DNA of 64,000 nt, from NCBI RefSeq assembly GCF_011516645.4, contig NZ_CP088285.1, positions 4,420,501 to 4,484,500 of the forward strand. Direction: 5' to 3'. The notes under the pieces are model-generated. The model had not been told where the DNA came from. It searched no databases and saw only the letters and a list, made by a program, of their open reading frames with translations. Shown piece by piece: positions 27,892-37,090 of the stretch. Positions within the stretch are counted from its first letter, which is position 1; each line of letters starts with the position of its first letter. The DNA comes from Bradyrhizobium septentrionale (GTDB lineage: Bacteria > Pseudomonadota > Alphaproteobacteria > Rhizobiales > Xanthobacteraceae). A program made the translations under genes and the position numbers.

Positions 27892-28911
27892 TCATACCGC
27901 CGCTTCCAGTGCCCTTTGCAGGAGAAGCAAATCCTCCGGCAAAGGCTGTTCCCAGCGCAAAAGTTCCCCGGTCCGGGGGTGCTCCAAAGCCAGCAGATAG
28001 GCGTGCAGGGCCTGCCGGTCGAGGGCGGTGAGTGCGTCCTTACCTTCCGCGCTGAGCTGCCCGGCCTTGGTCTTGAAGTGGGCGCCGTAAACGCTGTCGC
28101 CCATCAGCGGATGACCAAGATGCGCGAGGTGCACCCGGATCTGATGGGTCCGGCCGGTCTCGAGCTGGCAGGCCAACAGCGAGGCCACCGGCTTGCCGTC
28201 GCGACCGGCAAAGCTCTGCTGCACCTCGAAATGGGTGATTGCCTCGCGGCCGCTCTGACGGACGGCCATCTTCTCGCGGGCGTGCGGATGGCGGTCGATC
28301 GGCGCGTCGATCGTGCCGCGAGGCCGGTTCGGCACGCCCCAGGCGAACGCCATGTAGCCGCGCTCCATCGGGCCGGTGCGGCCATGGTCGGCGAACTGCG
28401 CGGTCAGCGACTGATGGGCTTGGTCGTTCTTGGCGACCACCATCAGTCCCGTGGTGTCCTTGTCGAGCCGGTGCACGATGCCCGGCCGCTTGACCCCGCC
28501 GATGCCGGACAGGCTGCTGCCGCAATGGGCGATCAGCGCGTTGACCAGCGTTCCCGTGGCGTGGCCGGCCGCGGGGTGCACGACCAGGCCGCGGGGCTTG
28601 TCGATGACGATGATGTCGTCGTCCTCGAACACGATATCGAGCGCGATGTCTTCGCCCTGGGGCTCGGCGGGCGCGGCCTCCGGCACGTCGATTGTGATCG
28701 TATCGCCCTTGGCGACATGATAAGCGGGGTCGCGGACGACGGCGTCCTTGACGGTCACGGAACCGGCGAGGATCAGCGCCTTGAGCCGGGACCGCGACAG
28801 CTCGGGAGTGCGCTGCGCGAGCACGCGGTCAAGCCGGGCCGAGCCCTCGTCGCCCGCGACGATGACCTCCAGCTTCCGACCGCCATTCGAAGAGACTTCT
28901 TGCAAAGACAT
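27892..28911 (-). CDS. rluD: 23S rRNA pseudouridine synthase, RluD/RluA family
   Basis: This protein isomerises uridines to pseudouridine in 23S rRNA. With the ATG at 28911 it has 339 aa: an S4 RNA-binding domain (about residues 20-80, RLDRVLAQRTPELSRSRLKALILAG), the catalytic Asp150 in GIVHRLDKDTTGL, and family blocks VVHPAAGH and GRTHQIRVHLAHLGHPLMGD. Calling it RluD rather than another RluA-type enzyme rests on the S4 domain and length. Its start lies only 11 bp from that of the divergent gene at 28923. Confidence 0.92.
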   Translation of the reverse strand: MSLQEVSSNGGRKLEVIVAGDEGSARLDRVLAQRTPELSRSRLKALILAGSVTVKDAVVRDPAYHVAKGDTITIDVPEAAPAEPQGEDIALDIVFEDDDIIVIDKPRGLVVHPAAGHATGTLVNALIAHCGSSLSGIGGVKRPGIVHRLDKDTTGLMVVAKNDQAHQSLTAQFADHGRTGPMERGYMAFAWGVPNRPRGTIDAPIDRHPHAREKMAVRQSGREAITHFEVQQSFAGRDGKPVASLLACQLETGRTHQIRVHLAHLGHPLMGDSVYGAHFKTKAGQLSAEGKDALTALDRQALHAYLLALEHPRTGELLRWEQPLPEDLLLLQRALEAAV

Positions 28912-28922
28912 AGAGCCTTGTG

Positions 28923-29258
28923 ATGACCGACACCGCTGTGACCGAACCGACCCCCGACCAGGCCGCGCTGATCGCGCGGGTGCGTCGCATGATGCTGATC
29001 GCAGGGCTGACCTCGGCACTGGCCGTGGCCGTCGTGTTGATCGCCATCGGCTACCGCCTTTATCGCAGCGAGGGAAGCCCTGTTTCGGTGTCCGACGTCA
29101 CTGCTGCGCTGCCGAAGGGCGCCCGCATCGTCTCCACCGGCGTCGTCGGCGAACGGTTGGTGCTGACGCTCGATATAGGCGGTGCAACAGAGATCCGCAC
29201 ATTTGATGCAAAGACGCTGAAACCTGTCGGCAGGCTGACCTTCGTCAACGAACCCTGA
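28923..29258 (+). CDS. small membrane-anchored protein (DUF6476-like)
   Basis: This 111-aa protein has one transmembrane helix (about residues 24-46) between a short acidic N-terminus and a periplasmic beta-rich part (ALPKGARIVSTGVVGERLVLTLDIGG). It resembles the rhizobial DUF6476 family as I remember it, which commonly sits divergent from rluD. Function unknown. The ATG at 28923 is 11 bp from the rluD ATG on the other strand. Confidence 0.7.
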   Translation: MTDTAVTEPTPDQAALIARVRRMMLIAGLTSALAVAVVLIAIGYRLYRSEGSPVSVSDVTAALPKGARIVSTGVVGERLVLTLDIGGATEIRTFDAKTLKPVGRLTFVNEP

Positions 29259-29385
29259 TCGACGCAACCGCGAAGCGGCGCAGTCGAATCAACCAGAAGC
29301 TGCAGCGTATTTTTTGCGCATGCGTTCGTGCATCGAGAATGTCTGTCGCCATCTTTTCGGCCGAGTTGCACGCTCAGCTTGCGCC

Positions 29386-30033
29386 ATGTCGGAGTCCAAT
29401 CCCAGCGCTTCCGTCGAACAGACCGGTGAGGCCGATGCGTCGGGCTCGTGCGCCGACCCGACGCGCCGCGCGCTGTTGACCGCGCTCGCGGGTTGCGCCT
29501 GCCTCGCTGCAATCGAGCCTGCATTCGCCGACGACGAAGATCAGCCTGGCGCCAGTGAGCGACCGCAAAAGGCCGACCTCCTGGTGCGCGCCGAAGGCGA
29601 CAAGGCCGGCGAGGTCATCAAGTCGGATGATCTGACGCTCGGTGGACCGCCCATTCGCGCCTGGCCGAAGGATCCGAAATCCTCCGTCGTCCGCAAAGGT
29701 TCGCGGCTGAATGAGGTCGTGCTGGTCAAGCTCGATCCCAACGAACTGGACGATGCGACGCGCGCTCGCGCGCCTGACGGCATCGTCTGCTACTCCATCA
29801 TCTGCTCGCATGCCGGATGTCCGATCACCGCCTGGGTGAAGGAAGAGCAGGGCGACAAGAACGTCCTGAAATGCCTCTGTCACAACTCCGAATACGATCC
29901 GCGGCAGAATGCGCAGGTCGTGTTCGGGCCGGCGCCACGTCGCCTCGCGGCATTGCCGCTGACGGTGGCCGACGGCGCGATCACGGTCGCAGCGCCATTC
30001 GTCGGAAAGGTGGGTGCTCAGCAAGGAGGATGA
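29386..30033 (+). CDS. Rieske [2Fe-2S] protein, Tat-exported
   Basis: This 215-aa periplasmic electron carrier has a twin-arginine signal (DPTRRALLTALAG, about residues 25-48). It carries a Rieske cluster site: Cys140 and His142 (ICSHAGC) with Cys163 and His166 (KCLCHNS). The extra pair Cys145/Cys165 can form the disulfide seen in bc1-type Rieske proteins. The start is the ATG at 29386. The PQQ dehydrogenase starts 66 bp downstream on the same strand, so this protein may accept or shuttle electrons for it in place of the usual cytochrome c, which is not encoded nearby. That link is inference. Confidence 0.87.
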   Translation: MSESNPSASVEQTGEADASGSCADPTRRALLTALAGCACLAAIEPAFADDEDQPGASERPQKADLLVRAEGDKAGEVIKSDDLTLGGPPIRAWPKDPKSSVVRKGSRLNEVVLVKLDPNELDDATRARAPDGIVCYSIICSHAGCPITAWVKEEQGDKNVLKCLCHNSEYDPRQNAQVVFGPAPRRLAALPLTVADGAITVAAPFVGKVGAQQGG

Positions 30034-30099
30034 GGCCACACCGGGATTTCTGCATGACCTAAGCTGAAAAAACAAAACAGAGCAGGGAGGTAGCATCTC

Positions 30100-31830
30100 A
30101 TGACAAGCAAGCAGTGGTTACTGTCGGGTTGCGTCGCATTCACGTGTCTCGTCTCGACCTACGCCGTCGCGGGGCCGATCGAAAACTACAGTCCGGTGAC
30201 GTCAGCGCGTCTCGAAAATCCCGAACCCGGCAACTGGATGCTCTATCGCCGGACCTATGACGGACAGGGTTATAGTCCGCTCAATCAGATCAACACCTCC
30301 AACGTCAAGGATCTCAAGCCGGTCTGGACTTTCTCCACCGGCGTGATCGAAGGCCATGAGGCGCCGCCGATCGTCAACAATGGCGTGATGTTCGCCGCGA
30401 CCCCGATGGGGCAGGTGATCGCACTCAACGCCAAGACCGGCGAGGAATATTGGCGGTACAAGCGCCAGCTTCCCGACGATCTGTTCCAGTTGCACCCGAC
30501 CAGCCGTGGCGTCGGCCTGTGGCAGGACAAGGTCTACTTTGCCACGACCGACGACCACGTCGTCGCGCTCGACGCCAAGACCGGCAAGGTGGTCTGGGAC
30601 ACCAAGGTCCAGGACTACAAGAAGGGGCAATATCTGACGCTGATGCCGCTGGTGGTCGACGGCAAGGTGATCGTGGGCGGCTCCGGCGGCGAGTTCGGCG
30701 TGCGCGGCTATGTCGTCGCCTACGATGCCGACAGCGGCAAGGAACTCTGGCGCACCTTCACCATCCCCGGCGAAGGCGAGCCCGGCCATGAGACCTGGAG
30801 CGGCGACGACTGGAAGTCGGGCGGTGGATCGGCCTGGATGACCGGCGTCTACGACAGGGACAACAAGACGATCCTCTGGGGCGTCGGCAACGCTGCGCCG
30901 TGGCCGGGCTCGGCTCACGCCGGCGACAACCTCTACACCAGCTCCGTGATCGGCCTCGATCCCGAGACCGGCAAGATCAAGAAGCACTTCCAGTATCACC
31001 AGAACGATTCCTGGGACTGGGACGAGGTCGATGCGCCGATGCTGGTCGACCTGCAGCGTGACGGACGTTCGTTCAAGAGCCTGATCCACCCGGGACGCGA
31101 CGCGATCTTCTGGGTGCTCGAGAACAAGCCCGACAAGATCAACTACGTGTCCGGCTGGCCGTTCGTGAAGACCAATGTCTGGAAAGGCATCGAGGCCGAG
31201 ACCGGCCGGCCGATCGTCGATCCCGACCACAAGCCGGTGATCGGCAAGCGGGTCGAGTTCTGCCCGTCGCTGTGGGGCGGCAAGGATTGGCCGTCGGCGG
31301 CGTACAGCCAGAGCACCAAGCTCGTCTATGTTCCCGCCAACGAGAATTTCTGCGGCGGCTTCACCGGCGAGAAGCAACCGCTGGTTCCCGGCCAGCTCTG
31401 GCTCGGCACCAAGCCGGAGGACATCGGACTGACGCCCGCACCGAACGCCGATCATTTCGGCGAGTTGCAGGCGTGGGACCCGGCCACCGGCAAGAAGGTC
31501 TGGCAGCACGACTTCAAGACCTCGCAGCTGTTCGGCTCGGTCACGGCAACTGCCGGTGACCTGGTTCTGGCCGGCGGCACCAACGACCGGATGTTCCGCA
31601 TCTTCAATGCCAAGACCGGCGAGCTGTTGTGGGAGCAGAAGACCAACTCCGGCATCATGGCGATGCCGATGTCCTATGAGGTCGATGGAACGCAATACAT
31701 CGCGGTCCAGTCGGGCTGGGGCGTCGACGCGCAGCGCATCCAGGACGCGCTTGCCGGCAAGGTCGCGGGCTTCGAGAACAACGTGCCGCAAGGCGGCGTG
31801 ATCTGGGTGTTCGCGCTCAACAAGAAGTAG
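30100..31830 (+). CDS. PQQ-dependent alcohol dehydrogenase, lanthanide-type
   Basis: This 576-aa periplasmic eight-bladed beta-propeller quinoprotein oxidises alcohols with PQQ. It has a signal peptide (residues 1-25, ending AVAG) and W-motif repeats (ALNAKTGEEYWRY, ALDAKTGKVVWDT, YDADSGKELWRT). Metal and catalytic residues match methanol dehydrogenases: Glu198 in SGGEFGVRG, Asn264 in GVGNAAPW and catalytic Asp306 in SWDWDEVD. Asp308, two residues further, is the extra ligand of lanthanide-dependent enzymes (XoxF, PedH). The vicinal Cys-Cys ring of MxaF is absent. The ribosome binding site is GGGAGG. Confidence 0.88.
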   Translation: MTSKQWLLSGCVAFTCLVSTYAVAGPIENYSPVTSARLENPEPGNWMLYRRTYDGQGYSPLNQINTSNVKDLKPVWTFSTGVIEGHEAPPIVNNGVMFAATPMGQVIALNAKTGEEYWRYKRQLPDDLFQLHPTSRGVGLWQDKVYFATTDDHVVALDAKTGKVVWDTKVQDYKKGQYLTLMPLVVDGKVIVGGSGGEFGVRGYVVAYDADSGKELWRTFTIPGEGEPGHETWSGDDWKSGGGSAWMTGVYDRDNKTILWGVGNAAPWPGSAHAGDNLYTSSVIGLDPETGKIKKHFQYHQNDSWDWDEVDAPMLVDLQRDGRSFKSLIHPGRDAIFWVLENKPDKINYVSGWPFVKTNVWKGIEAETGRPIVDPDHKPVIGKRVEFCPSLWGGKDWPSAAYSQSTKLVYVPANENFCGGFTGEKQPLVPGQLWLGTKPEDIGLTPAPNADHFGELQAWDPATGKKVWQHDFKTSQLFGSVTATAGDLVLAGGTNDRMFRIFNAKTGELLWEQKTNSGIMAMPMSYEVDGTQYIAVQSGWGVDAQRIQDALAGKVAGFENNVPQGGVIWVFALNKK

Positions 31831-31839
31831 CGCGCGACT

Positions 31840-31971
31840 AAAGCGCGATGAGATCAGGTTGAATCGTCATCGCGCTTTGGATTCTTGTTTAAGCATGATC
31901 TTTTCGGAAAACCGCTTCGCACTTTTCCGGATCATGCTCTTGAGCTTCGGTTCTGATCAGAACCGAAGCTC
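31840..31971. repeat. composite palindromic repeat
   Basis: Three nested or adjacent palindromes: AAAGCGCGATGA / TCATCGCGCTTT (31840-31878); GCATGATC / GATCATGC with inner CGGAAAA / TTTTCCG (about 31893-31937); and a perfect 30-bp palindrome centred at 31956/31957 (31942-31971, starting GAGCTTCGGTTCTGA). This block is a recurrent Bradyrhizobium intergenic element. The first hairpin is well placed to end PQQ-dehydrogenase transcription. Confidence 0.8.
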
Positions 31972-32115
31972 TGGCTCGTTGCTTTGACGCGTTTTCTTCA
32001 GGCGAACGGGTCCACTTCGCTCGAAAACGCTTTAGCAGACAGGGGGCGATGCGATCGGGGAGCGGCGGCTGGGGAGACCGCCGCTTCCCGGTCCGCTTCC
32101 CGCTACTTGTTCCCG

Positions 32116-32385
32116 CTACTTGCCTTTGGTGTCGACCTTCTGCTTCTCGTCCTCATTCATTTTCTTGATGATGGGATCACGGCTGGCCTCGCCGGTGGCT
32201 TGGCCGGTGGTCGCTGGCGGCCCATTGCTTGGAACCGAACTCTGGTCGGGCAGCACCTTGGCCGGACGCGTTGCCGTAGTGCTCGGCGGCGAGGCTGACT
32301 GTGCGAACGTCTGCGCGGCAAAAAGAAAGACGCCCGCGGACAGGGTTGCCGCGAGCGTCCCGAATTTTTGAAGTGGGGTTCTCAT
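32116..32385 (-). CDS. small exported hypothetical protein
   Basis: This 89-aa protein has a signal peptide (LSAGVFLFAAQTFAQS) and a mature part rich in Ser, Thr, Pro and Gln. It ends in a charged helix KKMNEDEKQKVDTKGK. It lies just downstream of the molybdenum hydroxylase genes on the other side of a 51-bp gap, on the same strand but after their stop. No function is recognised. Confidence 0.6.
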   Translation of the reverse strand: MRTPLQKFGTLAATLSAGVFLFAAQTFAQSASPPSTTATRPAKVLPDQSSVPSNGPPATTGQATGEASRDPIIKKMNEDEKQKVDTKGK

Positions 32386-32436
32386 CAATCTGCTCCTGTC
32401 AGATCGATGAGAACTTCCCGTCTTGCCTAACGTTCC

Positions 32437-34755
32437 TCAGGTCTCAAGCTGCTTGCCGATCGGAAGGGCGCGGATGCGCTTTCCGGTCGCGGCGAAGATC
32501 GCGTTGATCAATGCCGGTGCAAACGGCGGCACGCCGGGCTCGCCGACGCCGCTCGGCGGGGTGTCCGGACCGGGCGGCACGATGTGGACATTGGTGATCG
32601 CAGGCGACTCGTCCATCCGGATCACCGGGAAGTCGTCGAAATTGCTCTGCTGCACCTTGCCGTCCTTGAAGCTGATCTCGCCGTATTTGGCGAGGCTCAG
32701 CCCCATGATCGCAGCGCCTTCGATCTGCGAGTGGATCCGCTCCGGGTTGACGTAAGTGCCGCAATCGATCGCGGTATCGACCCGCGGCACCGTGAACTTG
32801 CCCTTGTCGTCGATCGCCACCTCAACGATGGTCGCGATGTAGCTGACGAAGGAGCGGTGCACGGCGATGCCGAGGCCGTGGCCTTTCGGCACACTGCGGC
32901 CCCACTCGCCCTTTTCCGCGACCAGTTCGACCACCTTGCGCAGCCGCGCGGTGTCGATCGGGTAGCTCTCATAGGGCTCGCCGTAGTTCCAGAGGTCCTT
33001 CACCGAATCGAGTTTGACGATCCGCGGACTTCCGATCAGCTCTAGCAGCATGTCCTTCGGGTCGCGCCCCGTCGCCTGCGCGATCTCCGCCACCATGGAT
33101 TGCACCGCGAAGGCGCGCGGGATGTTGGAGACCGAGCGGAACCAGCCGATGCGCGTGAACGCGGCGGCTTCCGGGTTCTCGCACTGGATGTTGGCGATCT
33201 CGAACGGCATGTCGACCAGCCCCATCCCGAGCTCGAACGCCGCCTCGTGATTGGCGCCGGCGGCGAAGGTCGAGGCGATGGTCGGCGCCACGCTGCGGTG
33301 CCGCCACGCAGTCACCTTGCCGCTCTTGTCGAGGCCAGCCTCGATGCGTTCGACCGAGACCGTGTGCAGGAAACCGTTGTGGACGTCGTCCTCACGGGTC
33401 CATTGCACCTTGACCGGCGCGCCGAGTTCCTTCGACAGCAGGGCCGCCTCGAGCGCGAAGTCGCATTTCGACTTGCGGCCGAAGCCGCCGCCGAGCAGCG
33501 TCACGTTGACGGTGACATTGTCCTCGGGGATGCCGAGCGTCTTGGCGACGTCCTCGCGGGTGCCGCCGGGGCTCTGCACCGGCGCCCAGATCTGGGCCTT
33601 GTCGCCCTTGACGTCGGCAACCGCGACCGGCGGCTCCATGCTGACATGGGCGAGATGCGGCAGATAATATTCGCCGGTTATCACCTTGTCGGCGCTCTTC
33701 AGGGCCGCATCGACATCGCCCTCCTTGCGCACCACGAGGCCGGGTTTTCGCGCGGCCTCTTCGAGTGACGCACGATAGGTGACGGAGTCGTACTTGGCAT
33801 TGGCGCCGTCATCCCAGACGATTTTCAGCTGGTCGCGGCCCTTGATCGCGGCGCCGGTGTTGCGCGCGATCACAGCCACGCCGCCGAGCGGCTGGAACTT
33901 GGACGGCCACGGCCAGCCCTTGACCTCCATCACCTTCTCGACGCCGGGGATCTTCATCGCCGCGCTGTCGTCGAACGATTTGAGCTTGCCGCCGGTGACC
34001 GGCGGACGGGCGATGACCGCGTATTTCAGGCCGGGCAACCGGATATCGGCGCCGTAATGCGCCTTACCGGTGGTGATGTCGTGCAGGTCGACGATCGAGA
34101 CCTGGCCCTTGCCGAGATAGCGGAAGTCCTTCGGATCCTTCAGCTTGAGGCCTTCAATGCTCGGCACCGACTGCTTGGCGGCGTCGGCCGCGAGCTCGCC
34201 GAAGCCGATCTTGCGCCCGCTCGCGCTGTGGACGACCTCGTGGTTTTGCGCCTTCACCTCGGTCACCGGCACGCCCCATTTCTTGGCGGCGGCGGCTTCC
34301 AGCATCGAGCGCGCCGAGGCGCCGATCTGGCGCATCGGGATCAGATAGTGCCGCGTGCTGCGCGACCCGTCGGTGTCCTGGTTGCCGAACTTGACCTCGT
34401 CGCCATGCGCCTGCTGGACATGGACGCGCGACCAGTCGGCCTCCATCTCCTCGGCGACGATCAGGGGCAGGCTGGTGCGGACGCCGGTGCCCATCTCGGA
34501 GCGGTGCGCTACGATGGTGACGATGCCGTCGGGCGCGATCGCGACGAACACGCGCGGGTCGACCACGACGCCGTGCGGCATCTTGCCGGCGCCGGTCTCA
34601 TAGGCGGCGAACGCCTGGCGCGTCATCACGGGTGCGGCGAGCACGAACGAGCCGGCGATGCCGAGCCCCTTGAGGATGCTGCGGCGCGAAACGTTCTCGA
34701 CCTTCACGTGCTTCTCGAAGCCGCGAAGCTTGCCTGGATTGGTGCGAATGTTCAT
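32437..34755 (-). CDS. molybdopterin-binding subunit of an isoquinoline 1-oxidoreductase-type hydroxylase
   Basis: This 772-aa large subunit of the xanthine dehydrogenase family is of the IorB/aldehyde oxidase branch. It hydroxylates N-heterocycles or oxidises aldehydes at a Mo-MCD centre. A twin-arginine signal ([21 protein letters not shown], about residues 24-44) shows periplasmic export as a folded complex. The Mo-binding blocks [37 protein letters not shown] and the C-terminal [23 protein letters not shown] are present. The start is the ATG at 34755, one base after the stop of the iron-sulfur subunit, so translation is coupled. No separate FAD subunit is present, as is normal for this branch. 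Confidence 0.9.
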   Translation of the reverse strand: MNIRTNPGKLRGFEKHVKVENVSRRSILKGLGIAGSFVLAAPVMTRQAFAAYETGAGKMPHGVVVDPRVFVAIAPDGIVTIVAHRSEMGTGVRTSLPLIVAEEMEADWSRVHVQQAHGDEVKFGNQDTDGSRSTRHYLIPMRQIGASARSMLEAAAAKKWGVPVTEVKAQNHEVVHSASGRKIGFGELAADAAKQSVPSIEGLKLKDPKDFRYLGKGQVSIVDLHDITTGKAHYGADIRLPGLKYAVIARPPVTGGKLKSFDDSAAMKIPGVEKVMEVKGWPWPSKFQPLGGVAVIARNTGAAIKGRDQLKIVWDDGANAKYDSVTYRASLEEAARKPGLVVRKEGDVDAALKSADKVITGEYYLPHLAHVSMEPPVAVADVKGDKAQIWAPVQSPGGTREDVAKTLGIPEDNVTVNVTLLGGGFGRKSKCDFALEAALLSKELGAPVKVQWTREDDVHNGFLHTVSVERIEAGLDKSGKVTAWRHRSVAPTIASTFAAGANHEAAFELGMGLVDMPFEIANIQCENPEAAAFTRIGWFRSVSNIPRAFAVQSMVAEIAQATGRDPKDMLLELIGSPRIVKLDSVKDLWNYGEPYESYPIDTARLRKVVELVAEKGEWGRSVPKGHGLGIAVHRSFVSYIATIVEVAIDDKGKFTVPRVDTAIDCGTYVNPERIHSQIEGAAIMGLSLAKYGEISFKDGKVQQSNFDDFPVIRMDESPAITNVHIVPPGPDTPPSGVGEPGVPPFAPALINAIFAATGKRIRALPIGKQLET

Positions 34756-34756
34756 G

Positions 34757-35209
<453 letters not shown>

Positions 35210-35717
35210 GGTCTGTCCTCGCTCTGCTTAAGCTATTGACCGATGCGGCGCGAGGGCGGAACGTCTTCCATGGCCTGCGGCCGCGATGATGTTTGTTTTG
35301 CCAAGATGTTGGTGAACCAAATTGCCGTGCGCCAAGGATTTGCGCTGTGTTCCAAGCACTCCTCTTGCTTCTCGAGCGCCTTGCCGGGCGCGCAGCGTGG
35401 TGAATGGCTGCGATGTTAGCAGAGCCGGGCGCCGCGTGACTTCACAGGCAAGTGTTTTGCATTTCCGTTTGGCGAAAGCAGGGCCGTGCACGATGCAGGT
35501 ATGACATCCGGAGGTGGCCGTCATGCGATCGGCGCGGCCGCATCGCTGGGTCCGCGCAGGCGAGCCGCGCCGGGGTCCCTCATGGCAGGGCGGTTTGGGG
35601 CTGCTTCCGCGCCGAACAGAGGCCCGGCGCGTCAAGTATGGCCGACAAAATCCCCACCGCAATGCACAAGCCATCTTGCGGCAGGCCGATTTCAAGGCTA
35701 TTGCCTTTCCCTTCAAC
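35210..35717. other. gene-free stretch left of the tRNA
   Basis: Several overlapping ORFs of 60-160 codons occur on both strands, but none has a domain, a ribosome binding site or sensible composition. This interval should hold the promoter of the molybdenum hydroxylase operon. Nothing else is supported. Confidence 0.5.
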
Positions 35718-35792
35718 GCTCCCTTCGTCTAGCGGTTAGGACGCGGCCCTCTCAAGGCTGAAACAGGGGTTCGATTCCCCTAGGGAGCGCCA
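35718..35792 (+). tRNA. tRNA-Glu (anticodon CTC)
   Basis: A full cloverleaf is visible over 75 nt. The acceptor stem is GCTCCCT / AGGGAGC. The D-arm has GTCTAGCGGTTAGGAC. The anticodon stem is CGGCC / GGCTG with loop CTCTCAA, so the anticodon is CTC. The T-arm is AGGGG-TTCGATT-CCCCT. The 3' CCA is encoded. All DNA to the right is accessory in character, so this is the likely integration site of a genomic island. Confidence 0.95.
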
Positions 35793-36099
35793 GCAAACTC
35801 AGGCACTTAGGTAGCCATTAGCCGAGTTCGTTGAATAATGGTTGAATAAGACGCTGGTGATCAGCGGCGAACGCTTGCGGAATTTGCTGCCGACATTTGC
35901 CAAATGGCCTCGGCGCGATGCCTCACCGTGGCTGGCGCATTCGCGAAAAATTTTCGCGTCGCTCCTTGATATCCGGAAATATTCAAACCGCCGCTGACGT
36001 GCGCTGTCGTACGCGAGCGCCCTCGGCTGTTCGCATTGACGTTGTTCGTCGCACAATCAACTCTTGTCCCGTCGAGCTTTCTGCGAATAGGAGGTCCAC
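35793..36099. other. island border stretch
   Basis: About 300 bp of lower-GC DNA lie after the tRNA with no convincing gene. No integrase lies here. The strong ribosome binding site AGGAGG near its right end belongs to the gene at 36100. Confidence 0.5.
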
Positions 36100-36366
36100 G
36101 TGAGATACAATCGACGAGAGAAAACTGGCGGACAACAGTCGCAAGTCAGTCTATCCGCCCCGAAAGCCGCAGAACGGAGCACGATGCCATTCGCCCAGCG
36201 GCTCACCTGCACGATTGACGATGCATGCGAAGTGACCGGCTTGGGACGCACGAAGCTTTACGAGTTGATCGGAACTGGGCGTATCGTCACGACAACGATA
36301 GGACGTCGGCGACTAGTAGTGGTGCGCTCACTTCTGGCGCTCCTTGACACCAGCATGTCGAACTAA
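36100..36366 (+). CDS. excisionase-like HTH DNA-binding protein
   Basis: This 88-aa protein has a winged-helix HTH of the AlpA/excisionase type (HTH_17) in its C-terminal half: TIDDACEVTGLGRTKLYELI followed by GRIVTTTIGRRRLVV. The GTG at 36100 is preceded by AGGAGG five bases away, so it is preferred over the ATG at 36184, which would start directly before the domain. Such proteins regulate or direct excision of integrated elements. Its position next to a tRNA gene fits, although no integrase is visible. Confidence 0.72.
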   Translation: MRYNRREKTGGQQSQVSLSAPKAAERSTMPFAQRLTCTIDDACEVTGLGRTKLYELIGTGRIVTTTIGRRRLVVVRSLLALLDTSMSN

Positions 36367-36442
36367 TGGTCGTGCGACTGAAGGGAGCACCCACTTTGAA
36401 CGCGCTTTTCCTCAGGCGCTCATTTTGATAGCACGACCCTGT

Positions 36443-37090
36443 TCACTTAGCCGGTCGAGCTCGTCCGCCCACCACTGTGCCGTCTGTTGCTCTATATTCG
36501 CGCGGAAGACTTTCACACATTGCCGCGCGTTCTGCTCCGATTAGCTCGACCACCCATTGCAACAAAGAGGGCGGGACCCGCATCCGGGCAAACCGGAGCG
36601 CGTTGAAGACGGCATCGGCGGTGGCGCCGTTACCCAATGCCGTCAGCACGGCGGGATGGGTGAGGACATCAAAAGAATTTCCAACGGTCAGGCGCGGATA
36701 CCGTTCACCGCAGATTCGCGTAGCTTTCCGCTCGTCGATCAAGGTGATCGCTCCTTTCTCGACGCCGTAAGCGATTGTCGCGGCTTCGCCGTCGTCGAGG
36801 GTTGCCTCGCCCCGTCCGATCACCAGATCCTCGAAATGGAACTCGGTGAGATCGTCGAGTTTTGCAACGGAGATAAGACCTGCCGCGACAAGCTCGGCGA
36901 CCAGTTGCCCGTCATTACGACCATTACGGCGGTCTTCGAGGAGTTCTCCCTGCGCAACATCCGTAATGATGAAAGGATTCGGAATCGCCTTCAAAATGCG
37001 TGGCCCGCAGGCCGTGGCATTCAGATTGATCACGGTACTCGCATCGATAACAACCGGCGCCGTGGGGTCAATCAGGCATGAGAGCCCCAT
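36443..37090 (-). CDS. PIN-like nuclease, last gene of the QueC-like operon
   Basis: This 215-aa protein resembles PIN-domain ribonucleases, the fold of VapC toxins. Acidic residues sit in the usual places: Asp16 in PVVIDASTVIN, Glu49 in VAQGEL, Asp100 and Glu102 in LDDGEAATIAYG, and Asp119 in TLIDERKA. A C-terminal helical region of about 70 residues follows. Its start overlaps the end of the XRE/ImmA gene by 23 bp, so translation is coupled. In many genomes an ImmA-type regulator is paired with a PIN protein as a toxin-antitoxin-like unit. Here that pair is fused into an operon with a QueC-like enzyme. RNase activity is predicted, not shown. Confidence 0.75.
   Translation of the reverse strand: MGLSCLIDPTAPVVIDASTVINLNATACGPRILKAIPNPFIITDVAQGELLEDRRNGRNDGQLVAELVAAGLISVAKLDDLTEFHFEDLVIGRGEATLDDGEAATIAYGVEKGAITLIDERKATRICGERYPRLTVGNSFDVLTHPAVLTALGNGATADAVFNALRFARMRVPPSLLQWVVELIGAERAAMCESLPREYRATDGTVVGGRARPAK

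Noticed and set aside
30202..31791. 529-codon minus-strand frame opposite the PQQ dehydrogenase
   Set aside because: Antisense shadow of a clearly coding gene; no motifs or start signal.
35228..35716. 162-codon minus-strand ORF left of the tRNA
   Set aside because: Arg/Cys/Ser-rich, no ribosome binding site and no domain; treated as non-coding.
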